A DNA stretch of 51,259 nucleotides from an uncultured Lachnospiraceae bacterium (lineage in GTDB: Bacteria; Bacillota; Clostridia; Lachnospirales; Lachnospiraceae): positions 1-51,259 of the forward strand of contig CAJUHP010000025.1 in NCBI GenBank assembly GCA_910586125.1, in the 5' to 3' direction. A program made the translations under genes and the position numbers. Numbering within the stretch: the first letter of the stretch is position 1; each line of letters begins with the position of its first letter. The notes beneath the pieces were generated by a model. The model was not told where the DNA came from, did not search any database, and was given only the letters and a program-made list of their open reading frames with translations. Below, piece after piece: positions 6,693 through 15,660 of the stretch.

Positions 6693-8543
6693 ATGAGCAA
6701 GATTATCGGCATTGATTTAGGTACGACCAATTCGTGCGTAGCGGTTATGGAAGGCGGAAAGCCTACCGTGATTGCCAATACAGAGGGCGCGAGAACGACC
6801 CCCTCCGTGGTGGCTTTTACAAAGAATGGCGAGCGTCTGGTGGGCGAGCCGGCCAAGCGCCAGGCTGTGACCAACGCGGATAAGACGATCTCTTCCATCA
6901 AGAGACATATGGGAACAGATTTCCGCGTCAACATCGAGGGCAAAAAGTATTCTCCGCAGGAGATTTCCGCGATGACGCTGCAGAAGCTGAAGGCGGATGC
7001 AGAGAGCTATCTGGGCGAGAAGGTGACGGAGGCGGTGATCACCGTGCCGGCCTACTTTAACGACGCACAGCGCCAGGCGACAAAGGATGCAGGCAAGATC
7101 GCCGGTCTGGATGTAAAGCGTATCATCAACGAGCCTACGGCTGCGGCTTTGGCTTACGGTCTGGACAATGAGAAAGAGCAGAAGATTCTGGTGTACGATC
7201 TGGGCGGCGGCACCTTTGACGTATCCATCATCGAGATCGGTGACGGCGTGATCGAAGTGCTGGCTACCAACGGCGACACCCGCTTAGGCGGCGATGACTT
7301 TGACAACCGCCTGACCGACTATATGCTGTCTGAGTTCAAGAAGAAAGAGGGCGTGGATCTGTCCCAGGATAAGATGGCCCTGCAGAGACTGAAGGAAGCG
7401 GCGGAGAAGGCAAAGAAGGAGTTGTCCTCCGCGGCCACGACCAATATCAATCTGCCCTATATCACCGCGACCAGCGAGGGACCGAAGCATTTTGAGATGG
7501 ATTTAACCCGCGCCAAGTTCAATGAGCTGACGCATGATCTGGTGGAGAAGACGGCGGTTCCCGTGCAGAACGCGCTGCGGGATGCCGGTCTGACCACGTC
7601 GGATATCGGCAAGGTGCTCTTAGTCGGCGGCTCCACCCGTATCCCTGCCGTGCAGGAAAAGGTAAAACAACTGACCGGTCAAGAGCCCAGCAAGACGCTG
7701 AATCCGGACGAGTGCGTGGCCATCGGCGCCAGCATCCAGGGCGGCAAGCTGGCGGGCGACGCGGGCGCAGGCGAAGTCCTGCTTCTGGATGTCACGCCCC
7801 TGTCTCTGTCGATTGAGACGCAGGGAGGCATTGCCACCAGACTGATCGAGAGAAACACGACGATCCCCTGCAAGCACAGCCAGATTTTCTCCACGGCGGC
7901 GGATAACCAGACGGCGGTGGATATCAACGTTCTTCAGGGTGAGAGACAGTTTGCCAGAGACAACAAGAGCCTGGGCCAGTTCCGTCTGGACGGAATTCCG
8001 CCTGCAAGAAGAGGCGTGCCGCAGATTGAGGTTACGTTCGACATCGACGCCAACGGCATTGTGAACGTATCCGCCAAGGATCTGGGAACCGGCAAGGAGC
8101 AGCACATCACCATTACGGCCGGCTCCAACATGTCGGATTCTGAGATTGACCGCGCGGTGAAAGAGGCGGCCGAATACGAGGCGCAGGACAAGAAGCGCAA
8201 GGAAGCCATCGACGCCAGAAACGAGGCGGATCAGATTGTCTTCACGACGGAGAATGCGCTGAAGGAAGCCGGAGATAAACTGGACGCCGGCATGAAATCA
8301 CAGGTCGAGACAGATCTGGCCGCTCTGAAGGCTGTGGTCGAGGCGACGGCCAACGTGGAAACCATAAGCGACGCGCAGGTGGATGAGCTGAAAGCCGGCA
8401 AGGAAAAGCTGATGAACAGCGCCCAGACACTGTTTGCCAAGATGTATGAGCAGACGCAGGGAACAGCCGGCCCTGGTCCGGATATGAACGGAGCCGGACC
8501 GCAGGGCGGCGCCGGATACGAAGACGACGTCGTGGACGTATAA
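6693..8543 (+). CDS. dnaK: Molecular chaperone DnaK (Hsp70)
   Basis: 616 residues, full length. The ATPase domain shows GIDLGTTNSCVAVMEGGKP at the N-terminus, VYDLGGGTFDVSI and VLLVGGSTRIPAV. The peptide-binding domain begins near LLLDVTPLSLSIETQGG, and the helical lid ends in a glycine-rich tail and a C-terminal EDDVVDV, the usual acidic end. GAGGAGG upstream is well spaced from ATG 6693. Works with DnaJ and GrpE from the same operon in folding and stress response; cytoplasmic. Confidence 0.98.
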   Translation: MSKIIGIDLGTTNSCVAVMEGGKPTVIANTEGARTTPSVVAFTKNGERLVGEPAKRQAVTNADKTISSIKRHMGTDFRVNIEGKKYSPQEISAMTLQKLKADAESYLGEKVTEAVITVPAYFNDAQRQATKDAGKIAGLDVKRIINEPTAAALAYGLDNEKEQKILVYDLGGGTFDVSIIEIGDGVIEVLATNGDTRLGGDDFDNRLTDYMLSEFKKKEGVDLSQDKMALQRLKEAAEKAKKELSSAATTNINLPYITATSEGPKHFEMDLTRAKFNELTHDLVEKTAVPVQNALRDAGLTTSDIGKVLLVGGSTRIPAVQEKVKQLTGQEPSKTLNPDECVAIGASIQGGKLAGDAGAGEVLLLDVTPLSLSIETQGGIATRLIERNTTIPCKHSQIFSTAADNQTAVDINVLQGERQFARDNKSLGQFRLDGIPPARRGVPQIEVTFDIDANGIVNVSAKDLGTGKEQHITITAGSNMSDSEIDRAVKEAAEYEAQDKKRKEAIDARNEADQIVFTTENALKEAGDKLDAGMKSQVETDLAALKAVVEATANVETISDAQVDELKAGKEKLMNSAQTLFAKMYEQTQGTAGPGPDMNGAGPQGGAGYEDDVVDV

Positions 8544-8608
8544 AAAGACAACAGAAGGAAAAGAGACGGCAGAGGAGCCGGCGGCGCTCCTTCCATAGAA
8601 AAACGATT

Positions 8609-8644
8609 ACCCACAGTCGGACGCCTTCGGGCGCGGCTGTGGGT
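8609..8644 (+). other. Stem-loop between dnaK and dnaJ
   Basis: ACCCACAG (8609-8616) pairs with CTGTGGGT (8637-8644), with a further GCC-TTCG-GGC stem-loop inside. No U-run follows, so it is more likely an RNA-processing or stability element that sets the dnaK:dnaJ ratio than a terminator. Confidence 0.6.
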
Positions 8645-8669
8645 AGTCGGCTGAAAAGGTGAAGAAGTT

Positions 8670-9794
8670 ATGGCAGAGAATAAGAGAGATTATTATGAGG
8701 TGCTGGGCGTATCCAAGGATGCGGACGAGGCGGCATTAAAGAAGGCATACCGCACCTTGGCAAAGAAATATCATCCGGATACCAACCAGGGCAATCCCGA
8801 AGCCGAGGCCAAGTTTAAGGAGGCGTCGGAGGCTTATGCAGTCTTAAGCGATCCGGAGAAGAGAAGACAGTACGATCAGTTTGGCCATGCGGCCTTTGAC
8901 GGCGGCGCCGGCGGGGGCGGTTTTGGCGGCTTTGATTTCACTGGAGATATGGGAGATATTTTCGGAGATATTTTCAGTGATTTCTTCGGCGGCGGCAGCC
9001 GCAGCTCCCGTAATTACAACGGTCCCATGAAGGGGGCCACCCTGCGCACCTCGATCCGTATCACCTTTGAGGAGTCGATTTTCGGCTGTGAGAAAGAAAT
9101 CGAGATGAACAGCAAGGAAAATTGTTCGACCTGCGGCGGCACAGGGGCCAAACCCGGCAGCAAGCCGGTGACTTGCCCCAAATGCAACGGCAAAGGGCAG
9201 GTGGTCTTTACCAGCCAGACGCCTTTCGGGATGATGCGCAGCTCGCAGGCTTGTCCGGACTGCGGCGGCAAAGGAACGATTATCCGGGATAAGTGCTCGG
9301 CCTGCCACGGCAACGGCTATACCATCACGCGCAAGAAGATTTCGATCACCGTGCCGGCCGGAATTGCGGACGGACAGAGCCTGAGAAAAGCAGGGTGCGG
9401 CGATCTGGGAACCAACGGCGGCGAGCGGGGCGACCTGTTGGTGGAAGTACATGTTTCGTCTCATCCGATTTTCAAGCGCCAGGATATGGATCTGTATTCC
9501 ACCGTACCGATCTCGTTTGTCACGGCGGCTTTAGGAGGCGATATTAAGATCCGGACCGTGGACGGGGAGACAAACTATGAGGTCAAGGCCGGAACGCAGA
9601 CCGACGCGAAGGTCCGTCTGCGCGGCAAGGGCGTTCCGTCCCTGCGCAATAAGAATATCCGCGGCGATCATATTGTCACGCTGGTGGTTCAGGTGCCGGA
9701 GCGGCTGACCAGAGAGCAGAAGGAAGCGCTGCAGACATTTGCGGAAACCATGGGGGAGAAACCGCCGGAAAAGAAAAAAGGGCTGTTTAAATAA
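8670..9794 (+). CDS. dnaJ: Chaperone protein DnaJ (Hsp40)
   Basis: 374 residues of type I DnaJ. The J domain holds the HPD motif at residues 35-37 (KKYHPDTNQ), followed by a G/F-rich stretch (GGAGGGGFGGFDF). Four zinc-binding CxxCxGxG-type motifs follow: CSTCGGTG, CPKCNGKG, CPDCGGKG and CSACHGNG. The C-terminal substrate-binding domains are complete. It delivers substrates to DnaK and stimulates its ATPase. GTGAAG serves as RBS ahead of ATG 8670. Confidence 0.97.
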   Translation: MAENKRDYYEVLGVSKDADEAALKKAYRTLAKKYHPDTNQGNPEAEAKFKEASEAYAVLSDPEKRRQYDQFGHAAFDGGAGGGGFGGFDFTGDMGDIFGDIFSDFFGGGSRSSRNYNGPMKGATLRTSIRITFEESIFGCEKEIEMNSKENCSTCGGTGAKPGSKPVTCPKCNGKGQVVFTSQTPFGMMRSSQACPDCGGKGTIIRDKCSACHGNGYTITRKKISITVPAGIADGQSLRKAGCGDLGTNGGERGDLLVEVHVSSHPIFKRQDMDLYSTVPISFVTAALGGDIKIRTVDGETNYEVKAGTQTDAKVRLRGKGVPSLRNKNIRGDHIVTLVVQVPERLTREQKEALQTFAETMGEKPPEKKKGLFK

Positions 9795-9823
9795 TCGGGA
9801 AGCAAGAGACAGAGGAGAATAGT

Positions 9824-10834
9824 ATGGAGCGAATACTTGTTACGCTTCCGGTAGAAGACCGCCACAGGGCTGCTTTTGAGAGCGCAGCCCCGCTGGCGGA
9901 AATTCTATATATGGCGGCGGATTCGGTGACGGAGGACATTTTGGGGACGGTGACAGCGGTCATCGGAAATGTCTCTGCGGCACGTTTTAAAAATTTTGCC
10001 AATATTCGTTGGGTACAGCTAAATCTGGCAGGAACGGACGGGTTTACCTCTCCCGGAGTTCTGGCTCCGGGAACCGTTCTGACCAACGCCTCAGGCGCTT
10101 ATGGTCTCGCCGTCTCAGAACATATGCTCGGCCAGCTTCTGATGCAGATCAAGCGTCTGGATCAGTACCAGGACGCCCAGCGAAAAAGACAGTGGACGGA
10201 TTTCGGCACAGTGAAGTCGATCTGGGGGTCCAGGACTTTGGTCGTGGGTCTGGGGGATATCGGAGGAGCGTTTGCCAGAAAGATGTATGCTCTGGGCAGC
10301 GAGGTCCAGGGGATCCGCAAGTCTCCCGGAGAAAAGCCGGAGGAACTGGAAGCGGTGGGAACCTTTGCGCAGTTGGATGAATGGCTTCCGGAGGCGGATT
10401 TCGTGGCATTGAGTCTGCCGGGAACACCTGCCACATATCATTTGTTCGGCGCTGAGCGTCTGGCCCGGATGAAGCCGGGAGCCGTTCTAATCAATGCGGG
10501 CCGGGGGCAGACGGTGGACAGTCTGGCGCTGAATGACGCCCTGCGAAACGGGCGTCTGGGCGGAGCCTGCCTTGATGTCACAGATCCGGAACCGCTGCCT
10601 GCGGATCATCCGCTGTGGGATGCGCCGAATCTGCTGTTGACGCCGCATGTCTCCGGGTTTTATCATCTGCCGGAGACGCTGGAGCGCATCGTGCGGATCG
10701 CCGTGTCCAATCTGAAAGCGTTCATGGCCGGACAACCGCTCAAAAATCAGGTGGACTTCGCCTGCGGGTACCGGAGAAATGTGGAGGACAACCAGGCGGA
10801 AAAAAACGCGTTATCACAGGAGGATGAGCGATGA
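9824..10834 (+). CDS. D-isomer-specific 2-hydroxyacid dehydrogenase
   Basis: 336 residues. The Rossmann NAD(P) motif is VVGLGDIGGAFARKMYALG. Catalytic residues of the family are visible: arginine in INAGRGQTVD, glutamate in DVTDPEPLPADHPLW and histidine in LLLTPHVSG. The substrate is not evident from sequence; members include glyoxylate/hydroxypyruvate reductases and phosphoglycerate dehydrogenases, but this lacks the ACT domain of SerA. It starts 29 nt after dnaJ and ends overlapping prmA by 4 nt, so it may share a transcript with both. Confidence 0.88.
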   Translation: MERILVTLPVEDRHRAAFESAAPLAEILYMAADSVTEDILGTVTAVIGNVSAARFKNFANIRWVQLNLAGTDGFTSPGVLAPGTVLTNASGAYGLAVSEHMLGQLLMQIKRLDQYQDAQRKRQWTDFGTVKSIWGSRTLVVGLGDIGGAFARKMYALGSEVQGIRKSPGEKPEELEAVGTFAQLDEWLPEADFVALSLPGTPATYHLFGAERLARMKPGAVLINAGRGQTVDSLALNDALRNGRLGGACLDVTDPEPLPADHPLWDAPNLLLTPHVSGFYHLPETLERIVRIAVSNLKAFMAGQPLKNQVDFACGYRRNVEDNQAEKNALSQEDER

Positions 10835-11802
10835 AATGGCTGAAATACACGATTGACACCACCACAGAAGCCGTGGATTTTATCAGCGGGATGCTGGGCG
10901 AGCTGGGAATTCAGGGAATTGAAATCGAGGACAATGTGCCTTTGACAGAAAAAGAGACCAAGGGAATGTTTATTGACATTCTGCCGGAGCTTCCGCCGGA
11001 CGAGGGACAGGCCAAGGTGACGTTCTACCTGGATTCCGATCAGCCGAGGGCAGAGGTGGAGGAACTGCTGCAAAAGGTGAGGGAGGGGCTTGAGGAGACG
11101 GCCCTCTTTGTGGAGCTGGGAGCGGGAACGATCACGGCGGGAGAGACGGAGGACAAGGACTGGGTCAATAACTGGAAAGAATTTTTCAAGCCGTTTACGG
11201 TGGATGATATTCTGATTAAACCGACCTGGGAGGCGGTTCCCGCAGAACACGCAGACAAGATAAAGATCGAGATCGATCCGGGAACGGCGTTCGGCTCCGG
11301 TTCCCATGAGACGACGCAGCTATGCATCCGTCAACTGAAAAAATATGTAAAGCCGGGCAGCCGTGTGCTGGATATCGGCACTGGCAGCGGCATTCTGGGC
11401 ATTGCGGCGATCCGTCTGGGAGCGGCGCAGGCGTTCGGCACGGATCTGGATGAAAACGCCGTGGCAGCCGCGAGGGAGAATGCGGCGGTGAACGAGATCC
11501 CGGAGGAGATTTTTCCGATTGTCACCGGCAATATTCTGGAGGACGAAGCGCTGCAGAGACAGGCGGGGCTTGGCGTGTACGATATCGCTGTGGCCAATAT
11601 TCTGGCGCCTGTGATTATTCTGCTTACAGGGGAGGCTGGCCGCCATCTAAAGCCGGGCGGGATCTTTATCACCTCCGGCATTCTCGACAGCAAGGAAGAC
11701 GCGGTAAAGGAGGCGTTTGCCGCACGCCCCGAATGGGAGATATTGGAGACGGTAAGACAGGGCGACTGGGTGTCTGTGACAGCCCGCCGCGTTTTGGAGT
11801 AA
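10831..11802 (+). CDS. prmA: Ribosomal protein L11 methyltransferase PrmA
   Basis: 323 residues. The SAM-binding motif is VLDIGTGSGILGIAAIRLGA near residue 180, preceded by the PrmA signature DPGTAFGSGSHETTQLC and followed by VANILAPVIILL. It methylates lysines and the N-terminus of ribosomal protein L11. It overlaps the preceding gene in ATGA and is followed 6 nt later by rsmE. Both prmA and rsmE modify the ribosome, and their pairing next to dnaJ is common in Firmicutes. Confidence 0.95.
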   Translation: MKWLKYTIDTTTEAVDFISGMLGELGIQGIEIEDNVPLTEKETKGMFIDILPELPPDEGQAKVTFYLDSDQPRAEVEELLQKVREGLEETALFVELGAGTITAGETEDKDWVNNWKEFFKPFTVDDILIKPTWEAVPAEHADKIKIEIDPGTAFGSGSHETTQLCIRQLKKYVKPGSRVLDIGTGSGILGIAAIRLGAAQAFGTDLDENAVAAARENAAVNEIPEEIFPIVTGNILEDEALQRQAGLGVYDIAVANILAPVIILLTGEAGRHLKPGGIFITSGILDSKEDAVKEAFAARPEWEILETVRQGDWVSVTARRVLE

Positions 11803-11808
11803 AACGAT

Positions 11809-12543
11809 ATGCACATGTTTTTTGTGAAGCCGGAACAGATCCGGGAGGGACGGATTGAGATCCTTGGAGAGGATGTCAACCATATCCGCAACGTTCTGCG
11901 CATGAAGCCGGGCGAGCGGGTCCGTGTGAGCGACGAGACGGATTTCTGCGGACAGTGCCGTGTGGAAGCGCTTATGGAGGATCGGATTGTACTGACGGTG
12001 GAGGAGGAAGCTCCCTCCACGGAGCTGCCGGCAGAGATCACGCTGTTTCAGGGACTTCCCAAAGGCGATAAAATGGAGTGGATCGTCCAGAAAAATACGG
12101 AGCTGGGGGTACGGCGGATTGTTCCGGTAGCCATGAAGCGCAGCGTGGTCCGGCTGGACGGGAAAAAAGCCGGGGCCAGAGTAAGCCGCTGGCAGGCCAT
12201 CGCACAGAGCGCCGGAAAGCAGGCGGGACGGACCCGTCTGCCGGAGGTGTCTTCGGTAGTCAGCTTTGCGGAGGCGCTGGAGGAATCGGCCGGCATGGAT
12301 CTGCTGCTTCTGCCGTATGAGTCGGCCGAGGGCATGACGGCGGCCAGAAAACTGCTTGGGCAGGCGCGGCCCGGCATGCGCATCGGTATCCTTATCGGCC
12401 CGGAGGGCGGGTTTGAACCGTCTGAGGTGGAAGCGGCCGTGCAGGCCGGCTGGAAGGTTCTCAGCCTGGGCCCCCGGATACTTCGGACGGAGACCGCCGG
12501 CATGGCGGTGGCGGCAGCTCTGATGCTTATGCTGGAGCCGTGA
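11809..12543 (+). CDS. rsmE: 16S rRNA (uracil1498-N3)-methyltransferase RsmE
   Basis: 244 residues of the SPOUT superfamily. The N-terminal PUA-like part begins MHMFFVKPEQIREGRIEILG, with HIRNVLRMKPGE. The C-terminal SAM-binding trefoil knot shows IGILIGPEGGFEPSEVE and LGPRILRTETAGMAV, the RsmE signature. It methylates U1498 of 16S rRNA in the assembled 30S subunit. It is the last gene of this run; no clear U-run terminator was seen after it, although a GC-rich stretch follows. Confidence 0.95.
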   Translation: MHMFFVKPEQIREGRIEILGEDVNHIRNVLRMKPGERVRVSDETDFCGQCRVEALMEDRIVLTVEEEAPSTELPAEITLFQGLPKGDKMEWIVQKNTELGVRRIVPVAMKRSVVRLDGKKAGARVSRWQAIAQSAGKQAGRTRLPEVSSVVSFAEALEESAGMDLLLLPYESAEGMTAARKLLGQARPGMRIGILIGPEGGFEPSEVEAAVQAGWKVLSLGPRILRTETAGMAVAAALMLMLEP

Positions 12544-12580
12544 CGGTGCGGCCGGCGGCCGGTAAACCGATTCGCAAGTA

Positions 12581-12609
12581 TTGACAGTCGATTTCCAGCC
12601 CTGTATAAT
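12581..12609 (+). promoter_or_regulatory. Consensus promoter of the cysteine desulfurase-thiI unit
   Basis: TTGACA (12581-12586), exactly 17 nt, TATAAT (12604-12609). Both hexamers are perfect. It starts a new transcription unit after rsmE. Confidence 0.9.
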
Positions 12610-12658
12610 AAAGCAGAATCTAATGAAGGAAATACAGAAAAGAAGGGCGATCCGGCAA

Positions 12659-13813
12659 ATGGAAATCTATTTTGACAACGCGGCTACAACGCAGGTGCTC
12701 CCCCGCGTATCCGATGCGGTGGTGCGGACCATGACAGGAACTTACGGCAATCCCTCGTCGCTGCATCACAAAGGTTATGAGGCGGAGCAGTATGTTCGGG
12801 ACGCCAGGCAGACAATCGCCTCGGTTCTGAAGGGAGACGAGAGGGAGATCCTGTTTACCTCCGGCGGAACAGAGGCGGATAATCTGGCGCTGGTGGGCGC
12901 AGCCATGGCAAACTGCCGGGCCGGCCGCCATCTGATCACCACCGCCGTTGAGCATCCGGCTGTGATGAAGACTATGGCGTATCTGGAAGAGCAGGGCTTT
13001 CGCGTCACCTATCTGCCTGTGGACGGGGATGGGATCGTGCGGGAGGCGGATCTTCAGGCCGCGCTGACAGAGGAGACGATTTTGGTATCCATCATGTATG
13101 TCAACAATGAAATCGGTTCCGTTATGCCCATCGCATCTCTGAGCCGCCGGGCAAAGGCGTTTCGTCCCTCCATTCTGTTTCACACCGACGCCGTGCAGGC
13201 GTTCGGCAAATATCCGATTCGCCCGGCCAGAGAGGGCATTGATCTGATGAGCGTCAGCGCCCACAAATTTCACGGTCCCAAAGGCGTCGGTTTCCTCTAT
13301 GTCCGCGGTAAAGTCAAAATCAAACCGATTCTATACGGCGGAGGCCAGCAGAGAGATCTTCGCTCCGGCACGGAGAATGTGCCGGGCATTGCCGGAATGG
13401 CGGAGGCGGTCCGCGCCGCCTATGAGGACATGGAGGCAAAGAGAAAAAAGCTGTATGAGATAAAACAGTGTATGACGGAAGGGATTTTGTCCATGGAGGG
13501 CACCTGCATTCATGGGCGAACCGGATCGGAGAGCGCTCCCCATGTGCTTGGCGCAGGGTTTGAGGGAATCCGCAGCGAAGTGCTTTTGCATGCGCTGGAG
13601 GAAAGAGGGATCTATGTCTCCTCCGGTTCTGCCTGCTCGTCCAATCACCCGTCCACCAGCGCCACCCTGCGCGCGGTGGGCTGCGACTGCAAGTGGCTGG
13701 ACAGTACCCTTCGTTTCAGCTTCAGCGATTTGAATACCGTGGAGGAAGCGCAGATCTGCTTGCAGGCGCTAAGAGAGATTCTTCCTGCGCTGCGGCGTTA
13801 TCGCCGGTCCTGA
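12659..13813 (+). CDS. Cysteine desulfurase (NifS/IscS family)
   Basis: 384 residues from ATG 12659. Homologs start MEIYFDNAATT, and GAAGGG lies 10-15 nt upstream; ATG 12623 would add a 12-residue basic extension. The PLP lysine is in SAHKFHGPKGVGFLY, and the catalytic cysteine loop is SSGSACSSNHPSTSATLRAV. It removes sulfur from cysteine as an enzyme-bound persulfide. thiI follows 90 nt downstream. In Bacillus the equivalent pair NifZ-ThiI makes 4-thiouridine in tRNA, so sulfur transfer to ThiI is the likely role here rather than general Fe-S cluster assembly; no IscU or SufU is adjacent. Confidence 0.93.
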   Translation: MEIYFDNAATTQVLPRVSDAVVRTMTGTYGNPSSLHHKGYEAEQYVRDARQTIASVLKGDEREILFTSGGTEADNLALVGAAMANCRAGRHLITTAVEHPAVMKTMAYLEEQGFRVTYLPVDGDGIVREADLQAALTEETILVSIMYVNNEIGSVMPIASLSRRAKAFRPSILFHTDAVQAFGKYPIRPAREGIDLMSVSAHKFHGPKGVGFLYVRGKVKIKPILYGGGQQRDLRSGTENVPGIAGMAEAVRAAYEDMEAKRKKLYEIKQCMTEGILSMEGTCIHGRTGSESAPHVLGAGFEGIRSEVLLHALEERGIYVSSGSACSSNHPSTSATLRAVGCDCKWLDSTLRFSFSDLNTVEEAQICLQALREILPALRRYRRS

Positions 13814-13903
13814 TACCGCGCGGCCCAAAATCGCCGGCATGTTTTGTTGAATTTATGGGTTTTGCGGGCAGCATAAACGATGGCGTCAGAGAAAGGACAA
13901 AAA

Positions 13904-15103
13904 ATGTTATATCAGTCATTTTTGATTAAATACGCAGAGATTGCGACGAAGGGGAAAAATCGTTATCTGTTTGAGGACGCTCTGGTCCGGCAGATCCGCC
14001 GGGCGTTAAGGCCGGTGGACGGCGTTTTTCGTGTCAGCAAAGAACAGGGGCGGATCTATGCCCATGCCGAGGGGGAGTACGATTATGACGAGGCGGTGGA
14101 GGCGCTGGGCCGGGTATTCGGCATTGTGGCGATCTGTCCGGTTGTCATTCTGGAAGACGAAGGGTTTGAGAAACTGAAGCAGGATGTGATCGCCTATCTG
14201 GATCAGGCTTATCCGGACAAGCGCAAAACGTTTAAGGTCATGGCACGCCGGGCACGCAAAAATTATCCAAAAAATTCCGGCGAGATCAACGCCGATCTGG
14301 GGGAGGCGGTTCTGAATGCTTTCGAGGAGATCCGCGTCGATGTACACAAGCCGGATTTTTATCTGAATGTGGAGATCCGGGAAAAGATTTATGTGTATTC
14401 CCAGTCGATTCCCGGCGCGGGCGGAATGCCGGTGGGAACCGCTGGAAAAGCCATGCTGCTGTTATCCGGCGGCATCGACAGCCCTGTGGCCGGCTGGATG
14501 GTCGCGAAGCGCGGGGCCAAGATAGATGCGGTCTATTTTCACGCGCCGCCTTATACCAGCGAGCGAGCCAAACAGAAGGTGGTGGATCTGGCCGCGCAGG
14601 TAGCGCGCTACTGCGGGACCATTGAATTACATGTGATTAATTTCACGGATATTCAGCTATATATCTATGAAACCTGCCCGCACGACGAGCTGACCATACT
14701 GATGCGCCGCTATATGATGCGGATTGCAGAGCAGATCGCTGTGGAGAACGGCTGTCTGGGCTTAGTCACAGGCGAGAGCATCGGACAGGTAGCCTCGCAG
14801 ACCATGCAGAGTCTGATGGCGACCAATGAGGTATGTACACTGCCGGTTTACCGCCCGCTGATCGCGTTTGATAAACAGGATATTGTGACGGTCTCGGAAA
14901 AGATCGGAACGTATGAGACGTCGATTCTTCCCTTTGAGGACTGCTGTACGATTTTTGTGGCAAAGCATCCGGTAACTAAGCCCAATCTGAAGGCGATCCG
15001 CCGCTCCGAGGAAAAGCTCGGAGAGAAGATTGACGATATGGTTCAGACTGCTCTGGACAGCCGGGAAATTATCCGGGTCGGTGCGGTTACTCTGGCAGAA
15101 TGA
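13904..15103 (+). CDS. thiI: tRNA 4-thiouridine synthase ThiI
   Basis: 399 residues from ATG 13904, chosen over 13880 because AAAGGA lies six bases upstream and homologs start near LIKYAEIATKGKN. Domains in order: ferredoxin-like and THUMP (residues 1 to about 165), then a PP-loop pyrophosphatase with the motif LLSGGIDSPVAGWMVAKRG. There is no C-terminal rhodanese domain; the protein stops soon after DSREIIRVGAV, so sulfur must be handed on directly from the desulfurase, as in Bacillus. It adenylates U8 of tRNA and replaces oxygen with sulfur. The 3' end overlaps the convergent HPr-like gene by 17 nt. Confidence 0.95.
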   Translation: MLYQSFLIKYAEIATKGKNRYLFEDALVRQIRRALRPVDGVFRVSKEQGRIYAHAEGEYDYDEAVEALGRVFGIVAICPVVILEDEGFEKLKQDVIAYLDQAYPDKRKTFKVMARRARKNYPKNSGEINADLGEAVLNAFEEIRVDVHKPDFYLNVEIREKIYVYSQSIPGAGGMPVGTAGKAMLLLSGGIDSPVAGWMVAKRGAKIDAVYFHAPPYTSERAKQKVVDLAAQVARYCGTIELHVINFTDIQLYIYETCPHDELTILMRRYMMRIAEQIAVENGCLGLVTGESIGQVASQTMQSLMATNEVCTLPVYRPLIAFDKQDIVTVSEKIGTYETSILPFEDCCTIFVAKHPVTKPNLKAIRRSEEKLGEKIDDMVQTALDSREIIRVGAVTLAE

Positions 15104-15323
15104 AGGACTTGATGGCCTCCAGTACGGCCTCAGCGTCGGTGTCCGAGTGGATGCACAGATCGATGGGTTTGGATAAGTCCAGGCTGAAAATGCCCATCAT
15201 GGATTTGGCGTCGATGACATAGCGGCCGCTGATTAGGTCGAAGTCGGAATCGTACTTGGCCAGTTCGTTGACAAGGGTTTTGACCTTGTCGATGGAGTTT
15301 AATGAGATTTTGACTGTTTTCAT
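15087..15323 (-). CDS. HPr-like protein lacking the phosphocarrier histidine
   Basis: 78 residues with the fold pattern of HPr: the segment AKSMMGIFSLDLS matches the HPr regulatory-serine region (normally KSIMGVMSL). The N-terminal active site GxHARPA of true HPr is missing; residues 8-22 read LNSIDKVKTLVNELA. It therefore cannot pass phosphate from enzyme I to sugars but could still be a regulatory partner. AAAGGGGG lies just upstream of ATG 15323 on the minus strand and a good promoter lies beyond. It converges on and overlaps the thiI 3' end. Confidence 0.75.
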   Translation of the reverse strand: MKTVKISLNSIDKVKTLVNELAKYDSDFDLISGRYVIDAKSMMGIFSLDLSKPIDLCIHSDTDAEAVLEAIKSFILPE

Positions 15324-15398
15324 GGCGAAAGCCCCCTTTAATAGTGATCAAGGCAGGGCCGTCTCGCAGGGATTGCGGATAGGCTGCCTATGTTATCA

Positions 15399-15427
15399 AT
15401 AGTAGCCAGTTGGGGGGATAATGTCAA
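15399..15427 (-). promoter_or_regulatory. Promoter of the HPr-like gene
   Basis: On the minus strand, TTGACA (15422-15427), 17 nt, TACTAT (15399-15404), giving a leader of about 70 nt. Confidence 0.7.
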
Positions 15428-15637
15428 GCGGTTTTTTATCTTGTGGAGGGACGCTCTGCAGGTAAGGGAATGCTGGGAATACTGCCGTTTTTTACTTGCG
15501 GGATGATTGTGGCAGTTGGTATGATGCTGGGATACGGAGGTCCTTTTATTTGCAGGGGGCTTGCGGTTGGTTGGGTATTATGCGCGGTTTTTAGTTCGGT
15601 TGTTTGGGTATGAGGGGGTGTGGGCGGGAATAAGGGG
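15428..15637. other. Intergenic stretch, no gene seen
   Basis: A G/T-rich stretch (plus strand) between two minus-strand genes. A 106-codon open frame on the minus strand here is proline-rich, lacks an RBS and overlaps the aldolase end; it is taken as chance. No repeats or RNA gene were recognised. Confidence 0.5.
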
Positions 15638-15660
15638 AAAGCTGCTTTTAGAGCAGCTTT
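15638..15660 (-). terminator. Hairpin at the aldolase stop codon, possible terminator
   Basis: AAAGCTGC (15638-15645) pairs with GCAGCTTT (15653-15660); the aldolase stop codon is in the loop region. On the minus strand it is followed only by TTTCCCC, so termination would be weak. Confidence 0.4.
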
